From the NCBI GenBank assembly GCA_949316235.1, contig OX438748.1, positions 22,189,575-22,253,574 on the forward strand: 64,000 bases of DNA, given 5' to 3'. The stretch's first letter is position 1; every line of letters starts with the position of its first letter. Positions 25,901 to 37,900 of the stretch are shown one piece after another. Origin of the DNA: Oegoconia quadripuncta (taxonomy: Eukaryota > Arthropoda > Insecta > Lepidoptera > Autostichidae). Below the pieces are notes generated by a model. It saw only the letters and a program-made list of their open reading frames with translations. It did not search any database and was not told the DNA's origin. The position numbers and the translations under genes were made by a program.

Positions 25901-28900
25901 AAATGACATTAAATGACATTCAGATGAACTGACAACAAAGAGATCAGATCCAATTTTCAAAAAATACATCTGTAAAATACATAATCACACTTACATCTCT
26001 TGATATATCAATTTCGTTGATGACCCTGGGCATTCCATCTTCAACTAACTGGGTGAAGTATCCGAGCAGCAAGAAAAATCCTACCAGTATTATTAAAGCC
26101 GCACAAGGTATCTGGAAAATTAAAGTTTTTCATCAAAAAATGTTTCAACAAAGATTTCTAATATCACACCATCGCGAGATTGTAACAAAACATTCAAAAC
26201 AACAACAAAAAATAATTAAAGAGGACGAAAAAACTTTGTAAAGAAGCGAATAAAAAGCATAGTAACATTTAGCATAAATTATAACATAATACGTTCGTAA
26301 AGCCCGCAACACACCGATAACCAACAAACAAACAGAATAGAAACAGTAAACAGCAGAAATATCGTTGTGCTAAGAAAAAAATTACAAAATATAGCTCCTA
26401 TTTTGTTTCAATATCTTATGATCTGATTCATGGACTACACGTCTAAAGCTAATTTGTCAAAGGCCTTTTATAAAATTATGACGAATTCAGTGGCTCTTTT
26501 TAATGTTTCCAATAATGTTTCTCAGTCTTTACCAGTAAAACAAGTAGTAAACCATTTCAAGTTCATAAAATCTTTGTTGTATCTCTACTCTGAATCATTT
26601 TCAACAGAAATAACGAACAATACTTTTTGTAAATCAATCTATCTAAACCACTTAGTAGGTACCAGAAACTTATTGTACCTATACTGATTATACTCGTATT
26701 AAATTTTTGGTTACGTTCGGAAATTATGTTTCTTCATACTAAATAGACCCTGTCGACTATACTGAGTAGTAAGCTAACAAGTCGACAACCCTGTGCGACT
26801 CCCAATTTGTTGAGGCTTTATATCAACCTTAAGTCTAATGTATAAGGCTCTAATTTATTAGTCAGCAAATTTTTATTGAACATCGTGTAGGTCCAGAGTA
26901 TCTACATATATTATTTATAGAAATAATAATAAAAAAAACAACCTTTCGTTGGAAAGCCAAACAATCACGTGCTGATTGGGTCGGGACTAATAAATTAGGA
27001 CCTTGTATTGTAAGAAAGTCATACATTCAGGCCAGTTATCTGACGTTCACATATTTATCACTGTCATTGATTTGAGATTTGTAAAGTTAGGCAATCCGAC
27101 AGAAGTTCACACTAAACCACCTGATAAGTGGTCGCCAATGCCAAGATTATCTTTGGAAAAGATAAGCCCGTGTTATTATAATAATGACTAATTTGGAGCG
27201 GATATATCTACCAAAATGTGAAATGTAAAATATTAGTCATTAAAATATTTCAGAGTAGATATTTGGACAAGAAAAAAATAAAAAATCTAATTGATCTTAA
27301 AGTAAAATCTATCTGTCTTGATGTCTAAAAATCAGGAAAGCCTGTCGCTAATTCTAAACTTCCACCCTGGCATTTTTAGGCAGCTGAGGTGGTTGCCTTC
27401 ATTCGCGTTTAAAACTACTGCACTGAAGTAGTTAAGGCATTATTCAAATTCAATTTTACATCAGTTATTGATTATTACGTGAGACTAAATAAGAAATTTT
27501 ACTTTAAGCTAGTCGAGGCCCAATCCGATACTCGAGACTTCAGTATAGATAGACATCAATAGGTTTTATGACCTTTGCATTCGCATATAAGTGTGAAAGT
27601 GATAAACACAGCAAGTTATATCGACAATGAAGTCACGAGTGTGCGAGAATCGGGCCCATGAAACATTACAAATACTCCAATAACAAATGCGAATTACACC
27701 TGAGAAAGTAAAGAAAGAATAGGTCAAAAATAAAACAATAAAGCCATACTATTGCTATAGAACAAAAGAAGAAACACTGACAAATGTGTTAATATGTAAT
27801 ATATCAAATAAGTTGCAAAAATAGTAGACACAGTAATGCGGTGAGAAACGTGCTAATAGAGGATAGTCATGAATTTCATGAAATGAAACAATTGTGCATA
27901 ATCTAGCCTATCGTGGGAGACTACGCACGAGAGATTAGAGGCGTTGTCGTCTATCGTCATGGCACATGGGATATAGAGTTGGCAAAGTTTATTATTAGAA
28001 ATGGTGACGTGGCGTGTAAGTTATAGGTTAAAAATGATAATGCCAATCCCATTAGTAACAATATTAGTACTATGAATACACATGCGTACTTATCGATATA
28101 GATAACGCCTCGGAATTACTACAAATAGAGATACCAAATTCGCTGTACCTTTATGACTGGAGGTAGGTATGTTACCTACTAATAAGTTTATGAGAAGCCT
28201 ATCTCTTTACTTCCTATTAAAACGGTGCAATTGATGTTTATTTGTAATAGATGACTGGTTACTTTTACATCTGTCAATAAGTGACGTAGCTAGCGTCGGT
28301 GTTCTTTTAAGTAGGACAATCACAAATTTCCCTCAAAATATTGAATAGAGTAAAGCATTAAATATATCAGCTTTTCTGTAATAAATAAACACACAATAAA
28401 AGCTTCCAAACTCATATATAATTTTTTTTTTTTTGGTAGATAACGTATACCCAAAAGCAAAACCCAATTTATTTCCCAAGAACATCACTTGACACGCAAA
28501 AATCCCGTTTCAAAATAATAACTATTTACTCACAGACTTAATGGGCTCATACAAATGTGTCCCCTTTCTAGTAACCTCGAAAATCACCTAAAATTATATA
28601 AACCAAAATTAATAAGACATCAAGTAAACAAAACAAAAACAGTAAAGAAAATAGAAAAAATTTAAAAAATTTCACATAGTCTGTATTTTTTGTATTTATT
28701 TATCACTACGAGGGTTGTAATGCTGCTAATAATTACACGTTTGGGAACAATAAGTATTTGAAAATGTATTAGAAGTCTATGCAGGATTCTATGCTGCCAT
28801 ATTTATAAAACAACAGACAGCATCACCGTTCAGTGATATTATGCATTCAGAATGCATTTTCATAATCCATTGATAGATATTAAACAGCTTAGGTACTTTA

Positions 28901-31900
28901 AGGCACCATTTCAAAAGATAAATGTTTATTTTTATATGATGGATTGGCTAAAGAATTTCAATGTGAAAATGAATGAGAGATTAAGGAATTAATAGATAGT
29001 GTTAATGATAAAACGAATGAGAAGGTGGAAGATGTCTGAAAGAAAACATGAAGCCAACAACATACAGTGCATGAAAAACAATCGTGTTTAGTTTAATCCA
29101 AAACAGTATTTATGGAATAAGCGAGAGAAAAGCGTGAATCTACAGATATGAATTAACCTCTGTTGTAAGTAAAACGAAAAAACAAAGAAGTTGTGTGTGT
29201 AAAAGTAATTAATTGCATTTAGCTTAGCATTACGCTTCAACTAATTTAAATAAGCTCGTTCATAGAATAGTTTTTGACACTTCGAGAAATTGTTTTAAAC
29301 AATATCTGATTCCAGATCACCAGTGTTCAGTCTTAACCTTTGCCAACGAATTCAACGTGCATTTGCATCTAAGATCTATACACAAAAATAATAACGCAAA
29401 GAGGATTTATTACATGAAAGTTTCTCCATGAGTGTAGCAGTAGTCTTTGAATTACTGCTCTCTATCCTCTATAAAATGTATTCAAGAATATTGATCCAAA
29501 CGTAATCAGCATGCACACAATAATATCTGAAGATAAGCGTGATAATGAAATGGCGGAAGATACAATAAATAACATAATGTATGACCCGTTGCCAGGGCTT
29601 TTCGTCACGGCCGCTGTCGTACTCGATGGTCGGGACGCCAGTGTATATAACATCAGGGCTCTGAAAGTATATAAAAATATAATGTAATCGTTTAACCCAC
29701 ATAGTAAGATTAGTGAAGAGATGTGTTTGGAATTGGATGCGACATTTTATTCATTACAGCTACAGTAAATTCAGGTGCCTGTTTTTTTTCGAAGCGAAAC
29801 GGCCATTGGAAACATTGTATCTATCTTGATTTAGAAGTATTCATTGATCTAGTATGGAATTATAAACTAAAAAAAATACGACATAATTGATTTGAAAAAT
29901 TTTCATATTACGATCAAAAGAATAATGTTTCTTTGGACATTTGTTTAAAAAGACTTTTCTGGATCAGTAAATGGGTTTGAGTGCTATCAACATTAATTAT
30001 TGATTTCCACCGATTTAATGCAATGTTTGAAATGGGTGAAAATGGAAATACATTATACAATGTATTTGGTACGTAACGAACAGAGTGTAAGGGTAATTTC
30101 AACTTTTTCATACTCTTAGGACATTCACTGTTGTACAGAGGAGTTCTTCGAAATTATAATTTTGAACAATGGAAATGTGTTCTAGTGACCACACCTAAAA
30201 ACCCTCTTTGTATTTTCCTCTTGGTATTTTACAGAAGTATTGAGATATGTTATGCTGAAACTAATAATTGACATCAAAAAGTTTTAAAAAGGAGCTGATT
30301 CAGATTTATTTATAACAATCTTAAATGTATTCAACATGTTTGACGACAAAGGTGATTGATGTATTTTCTTTTGTACACTTTATTGTAAGCGTTTACAAAC
30401 GAACAGAGGGCGGAGTGTAAGTTTTGTTTCGACTTAACTTTACTACCGCGTTCACGTTTACGTGAAGATTTGTATGGCGAAATGTGCAGCGCCTCTAGCG
30501 GATAGTTTGCAAAACGATTTTTTTCATAGGGCCTTCTTTCGTAAACGCGAACTTCTCACACAGGTTACTTTAGTAACTTATTGGTAATCTGTGACATAGG
30601 TGATAAACTTTCCTACGTCAATGTAGCTAATGTTAGGTCTGGGCCTGGGGGTGTACTCTCAACGAAAATAGCTTTGGACGGCCGTAACTTCGGACTTTTT
30701 CTTTTGCTAAGAATCCCTTATTTGCATAACGCCTCTTGCGTCCCGTACTAACTTGTGATGTCCAACTATATACAACAAAAGTAAAATAATGACGATTGGT
30801 TAATAATTGACACAGCAAACTGCAAAAGAAAAATTCCGTAGTTACGACCGTCCGAAGCTATTTTTGTTAGAGGGTAGACCCCATGATTCGGTCACTTATG
30901 TAGAAGGCTTGCATATTACATGGGTGTTCCACAAGGCTCAATTCTTGGACTGTTACCATTTCTCGTTTATATGAATACAAATTATGTAGACGCGAATCAC
31001 GATATAATGATATTTGCTGATGAAACTCATTACTAACCAAAGTTAAGAAACGGTGGAAATGATATTTGAATGGTGCCATTTCTAGGGCATTCGAGCGGGT
31101 TACACCAAATAATCTACTGCCAAATGCTTAAAATTACAATTACATTAGACTCCTGTAATAAAATAATGCAACTCGCTGGATTTGTTTTGGTAGTCTGATC
31201 GTAGATGGTATCTAGGTACCGATGATGAAACCGAGACTCGGCAACGGCTTGAAGCAAAACTTTGGAATTTGGACATCTATTTAATTACTCGTCTTCGTGA
31301 GTACTAAAATTGTTTGGCTTGGTATAGACATGTTATTAGGAGGGATGAGACGCATGTAACTAATAGAATGATGAATATGGATGTCGATAGATGGAAAGGA
31401 AGAGGAAGACGACGAAAAAGGTGGATTGTGCAAGGGATGATATGAACGTAAAGGGCATGAATGGTGAGGTAACGGCTGACAGAGGAGAACGGAAGAAAAA
31501 GACGCACCGCGCCGACCCCAAATAAATTGGGACAGAGCCAGAAGATGATGACCTAGAATTATTTAAGAAAAATACTGATATACACAATGTAAACTCAAGG
31601 TAAAAAATAAACCAGTTCGTCATATTAATCGCTTACTCAAGACAAAAACTATAAAGACGCAGGTATGCACTTTTATAACAAGGTTTCGGCAGACATGTCA
31701 AAATTTACAGAACTGCTATGAAACAAAAACTATGTACAAAAAGCCTTTAATAAATAAATATTTGGGACACTTACACCAATCATCTTGTACCAAACTAAGC
31801 AAAGTTTGTGCTATGGATACTAGATAACAGATTAACATACATTTTATGTAAACATCCATGACTTGGGAATAAACATTGGTATTCATCACACAAACCTTTA

Positions 31901-34900
31901 CCCCTTGCGGGATTCGAACCCGCAACCATTGGTTTTGCAGACAGCGTCTTTGGCCACTACACCAATCGGTCGTGTTATTATAAATTTCTTTAATGTAACG
32001 TTTAAATTTCTGCTCTGTTAAACTCAATACTGTATGGTATATGTTCTGGTATTTTATTGTAAAAGCGTATGCTGTGTCCTACAAAGGATGTGCTAACCTT
32101 GCTAAGTCTGAATTGTGGAATTTCAATATTATTTTTGTTTCTAGTATTCAAATTATGTTTGTTGTGTTGTTGTTGTGTATGATGTTGCTTTCAAGCACTA
32201 TTTGGGATATGTGACCACCCCATTTGGGATAGAAGGCGTGGCGCTATGTAATTTATATGTATTGGAATATTTCCTACCTTTTTCACGAACTTATTTTTCC
32301 TTTTAATAAGTTTAGAATCACTCTCAGTTCCCATGCTTTTATTAAACAATATTTAATTAATTAGAGACAATTAATTAATACACAATAAAATATGGTGATT
32401 TAAGGAAAACTGAGCAATAACTGAAATTAAGAAATTTATTGAAGCTATAAAATAATTATCAATAGATACAGCTAAGACATTTATTGCAGTTATATCTGGT
32501 GGCAACTAATAATATAATCCAGCTATGTATTTTGGAGTTAATTTCATATTCTGTCCCTGTCTTTCGGTATTGCTAGATACAGGACAGAGAATTAAAGTGA
32601 CGATGATTTATTGTGGGGTTATTCCAATTCAATTTTAGCCCACGTTTGCAGTAAGAAGTCATATGACATTATACGTTATATTAGATAACCTTGAGAGAGG
32701 CCTGTAACCTTCTTCTTCTTATTTTTGAGTATGGCAACCAGTCAACCTCACTGTCGAGGGACAATACTGCCAGTTTCGAGTGAAAAATTTTATTTCTCAT
32801 ATATCTTCAGTTTATGAGTCAGTCTCAGTCAAAACAAGTAATTCGTCGTATACTTGGCGTATACAGAGTCTAGTCACGGTCAAGTCATTCTTCAGTAAAG
32901 TGGCAGAATGCTTTACAAAAGATTTTGACAGCTTCTTGTGGGAACCCGAAAGCTCCGTTATGCACTTTAATTTACACTTCCTTTCACCAGTACACCAACA
33001 CTAACGTTTGCTGCACAATATTCTGCCATTATTAAGCTTCAAAAGTTAGAATGCACAAATTATAAGAATTATAAAGAAAAATGCAACTTCACTCGCCGAG
33101 ATCCCGCCAAAAAGCCGCTTGTAACATGCATGCAACGCAAAAAAAGATAGATCATAATAATCAAAATCAAAAAATTCTTTATTTTATAGGTACACAGGGC
33201 ACGCTCAAAACTGTCAGATTGTACATTATCTTTATCATAAGGCATTTTTCTCTTGAGAAGAACAAGTAAACAAACTTTAGTATATTACAACACGAACAAT
33301 TCTGACGACCGTTTGGTGTAATGTATAGCGACCCTGTCAGCGAAAACAACGGTTACGGGTCCGAATCCCGCGAGGTGTAAATGTTTGAGTGATGAATACG
33401 AACATTTATTCCCAAGTCTTGGATGTTATAAGAATTTATAATAATAATAGATATCTTTGCACATACACACAGCGCCATCTAGTTCCACACTAAGCAACTA
33501 GGCTTGTATTATAGATACCGGATGGTTGATAAACTACACAAATACATTTTTTTTGTTATAAATGAAAATCATCCATAACTCGGGAACACATGTCTGTATT
33601 CATCATACAAATATATGTCCCTAGCGAGATTCGAACCCGCGACCTTTTGGTATATCAGTTAGAGTTTCTAACCACTACACCAAACAGGTCGTCAATTTAT
33701 GTATGTTTATCCGTTATCTGGTATCCGTAGTACCTACAAGCTTTGCTTAGTTTATGTATGTTTATCCGTTATCTGGTATCCGTAGTACCTACAAGCATTG
33801 CTTAGTTTATGTATGTTTATCCGTTATCTGGTATCCGTAGTACCTACAAGCATTGCTTAGTTTATGTATGTTTATCCGTTATCTGGTATCCGTAGTACCT
33901 ACAAGCATTGCTTAGTTTATGTATGTTTATCCGTTATCTGGTATCCGTAGTACCTACAAGCATTGCTTAGTTTATGTATGTTTATCCGTTATCTGGTATC
34001 CGTAGTACCTACAAGCATTGCTTAGTTTATGTATGTTTATCCGTTATCTGGTATCCGTAGTACCTACAAGCATTGCTTAGTTTATGTATGTTTATCCGTT
34101 ATCTGGTATCCGTAGTACCTACAAGCATTGCTTAGTTTATGTATGTTTATCCGTTATCTGGTATCCGTAGTACCTACAAGCATTGCTTAGTTTGGGACTA
34201 GATGATTGGTGTACGAGTAAGTGTCCGAAATATTATTGTATAATTTATTTCATGATAAATTGTAAAATAGCCTGGCATGCGAACTGGTTATATCCATAGA
34301 TATTATCATTGAAAGAATCTTTTTTTTTTATGCACGACGGGTTTCTACTTGATCTCAATCACACCTGATGTTAAGTGAAGATATCTTAATATTAAGACTG
34401 ATTAGTGACCCTATCAGCGAAACCAACGGTTGCGGGTTCGAATCCCGCGAGGGGTAAATGTTTGTGTGATGAACACGAACATTTATTCCCGAGTCTTGGA
34501 TGTTTATATAAATATTTATGTATGTTTATCCGTTATCTAGTATCCATAGCACAAGCTTTGCTTAGTTTGGGACTAGATGATTGGTGTAAGTGTCCGAAAT
34601 ATTTATTTATTTATACTTACGTTTAAAAAAAAAAAAAGTGTGAAACACTCCTACATCAAATCCGTTCAGTTTAAGTTCACTCATCAGTGCCCTTCTAGAT
34701 TGCTCATACCGGACACACTCCACTAACAAGTATTGAACATCCTCCACAATCCCACACACCTCAGGTATTTTGAACTTAGATATCTTAACGTTTTGGAAGA
34801 CTATTTTCGATATTCGCATAGTAAATTATAAGTACCTATACCCGGTAGAATCACTGGTGCGATTAGCAAAGTTAAGCAACTTCTGGCGTGGTCATTCCAT

Positions 34901-37900
34901 AGATAGATGACTACTAATGGAATGTTAATACGAATGTTTCCATGCTTCGGAGAGCACGTTAAATAGTCAGTCCTGGTTGTTTTTAATTGAAGGCACTCGT
35001 TGATCCACATCGGTGGGCTTATAGCGTAAAACGTCAGACTTGTCAGAAGTCTGACCAAAATCCACAAAGCCGAACTGGACCGGGGCCCACGTGGTAGATT
35101 ATTTGGTGGTAGGGCATTTTAAATGTCCGCCTGGCTAGCTACCACCATCTTATCTAAATCTGCCGCCAAGCAGCAGTGTTAATAGCATTGTTGTGTTCCG
35201 GTTGTCAGAGATAAGATAGCCAGTACCCCAAATGTGTTGGGGTTTCCGGGTCAGTACTCTTCCACCTTCGACTTCACCTTCACTTAACATCAGGTGTAAT
35301 TGAGGTCAAGTACGAATCCGTCGTGCATAAAAGAAAAAATTATGGCCCGTGGCCTCTTTTAGTGAGAGTAGGCTGTTCAGCAATAGGAACCTGATGCCCA
35401 CTCAGCATTCCGTTTAAGGAAACATTACTTAATATGATAATTATATATAAATATGCTAAAAATTTTGCCAACTGATTTAGCTGGTCATAAGGAAACAAAA
35501 TTCCTCCACTATCAATATATGGATGCAATAAACATAAATATTATCCAATAACTACAATACAGAGTACATAATAATAACGCTACATGTACAATCAAGTCAT
35601 AAATTGGTACTAGAGTTTATTACGTCATAAAATTGGGTGAAAAATACGAGAGATCCGGCTTGGGGTGACTTTCTACTAACCAGCATGTGGTTATCACAAG
35701 ACATACGTCCCCACTGCTGGGCCACAGCCTCGTCGCAGGATATGAGCACCACGCGGGCCCAGTGTGGATACATGGAGTGGTGCCAGGTAATCCTGTTTCT
35801 ACACTCCTCCCAACTGCGTTTGTGCAGCGAGCGAGTAAGAATTTTAATTTACTTCGCAACGAGTTTGACTTGGACCTGTTTTGTACTAGCGTTACATCGA
35901 CAAGGAACACATTAAGTAGACGTTTCTTTTTGGCCAGAAAGTAACCTAATTCTGCTGTGACCCGGTTGTTTTTTGGATTGGCGATGCAAGGATATCCTAT
36001 CTATAGATTGTTTATAATTAGATTAATTTTTCCAACCGTGCTCTGATTGCAATGTATAGTGTTTTATTAAGTTTAAGTAGGTTCTATCAGTAGAAACCTC
36101 TAATTGGCTTTCAGTTTCTTAGTTTAAGTGATAATTTGTAAAACAGTTGTTGGTTTTCCCAAGAAAATAAAATAAAATAAAATAACTTTTATAAGCTAGG
36201 ATCAATAGTAGTACACAGCATGCCGCCTACTGAAGGTAGACGGTGCCCTACGTGACTCTATTGCTACCTTGGACTCCAGACTAATTAAGGGTGTGTATCT
36301 ACTTACCACTTCGGGAAACAGTCGTGATTCTAAGTATGTATGTAATTTGACGACCGGTTGGTGTAGTGGATAGTGATCCTGTCAGCGAATCCAACGGTTG
36401 CGGGTTCGAATCCCGCGACGGGTAAATGTTTGTGCGATGAATACGAACATTTATTCTGGAGTCATGGATGTTTATATAAATGTTTATGTATGTTTATCCG
36501 TTATCAAGTATCCATAGTACAGGTTTTGCTTAGTTTGGAACTAGATGATTGGTGTAAGTGTCCGAAATATTTATTTTATAAGCAACCGATTGGTGTAGTG
36601 GAAAGTGACCCTGAACAGCGAAACCAACGGTTGCGGGTTCGAATCCCGCGGAATGAATACAAACATTTATTCCCTAGTCATGGATGTTCATATAAATATT
36701 TATATGTATGTTTATGCATTATCTAGTATCCATAGTACATTTGCTTAGTTTGGGACCAGATGATTGGTATAAGTGTCCGAAATATATAATTATATTAACA
36801 AGTCCAACCAGAGTATACAACAGTCTATTATAATAATAATAATGTTTATTCAGAAAATGTTACATAGTTGAAACTAAATATATTAGGCTATACTTAGTAC
36901 CACTAATACAAAAGCCATAGCTGCCGAACTAGGTTTATGCAACCTGTATTTCAGCATACAATGCCCTTCCCCTGGAGATTAAACAGGATTAGCCTAGCGC
37001 GCATAAAAATCGTTAACAAATCAAATTTTGTTGACAAATGTATTCCGTATTTGTTTACTTGTAATAAAAAATTATACATGTGTGAAGGTATGTTTAACTA
37101 ATATTGTATTACTCTATTTCATTTCCTAACGAAACACACGAATGAAAAAATAGGCATCAAAATAAAACCATAAAAAGTAATGGAAGATGCAAAAAAGTTG
37201 GCATGCCGTTAATCTTAGGTAAACTAACTCCACGCGGGTGTGGATATCTTATTGATAAGATATCATTTTGTTCCAATTTTCGAACCACTAGCTAAAAATG
37301 ATGTCTAACCATCAAAATACTGATGAAATCCATTATTGATTCAGGTTTTTTCTCATTAGATAAAGAGTTTAGTTTGTGTTAGATACGGGAAGTTTGAGGA
37401 GCAAGTGGACTGTATAAATTGAATGATAGGCAGATCGCAAGCTAATAATAAAATATAATAAGAAAAATAACCTAAAATAGCACTTTACAGCAAGAGCAGA
37501 GAGGTTTGGTAATTCCTTTTTATAATTAACTACTACTATGGATCTCGGAAAAATAGATAGAGCATAGCCTTGAAATGAATTAGCCGGGGTCTACTCTCTA
37601 ACCAAAATAGCTTCGGATGACCGAAACTTCGGACTTTTTCCAGGAAAGTATTTGTGCAAACTCCTAACTGACATTTTATTCTCAAAGACTATATAAAACA
37701 TATCTGTATTGTGTAGCTGTTAGTTGTCCTGAATAAAATAAAATAAAATGTATATATTTATACTATGTCAAACTCAAAGTCAAAGCATTTTATTTCAACG
37801 TAAGATACATGATATCATTTGTTGAATGTCAATTTAAATCTATTGGAAATAAAAATAGGGCTAAGCATTTTTCGGTCAGTCAGTATGTCCAAGCTACCAC

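Larger units (their letters stand above)
33306..34245 (+). mobile_element. SINE1 copy with nested SINE2 and internal 55-bp array
   Basis: Head at 33306 (GACCGTTTGGTGTAATGTAT), body until about 33439, then a SINE2 insertion (33440-33693), then the body resumes as nine 55-bp units and ends TTTGGGACTAGATGATTGGT, AAGTGTCCGAAATATTATTG. Confidence 0.85.

Noticed and set aside
31304..31623. Minus-strand ORFs of 67-87 codons
   Set aside because: Antisense of the RTE 3' fragment.
35620..35915. Overlapping ORFs of 85-96 codons on both strands
   Set aside because: No splice sites, no recognised domain, frames on both strands equally open.
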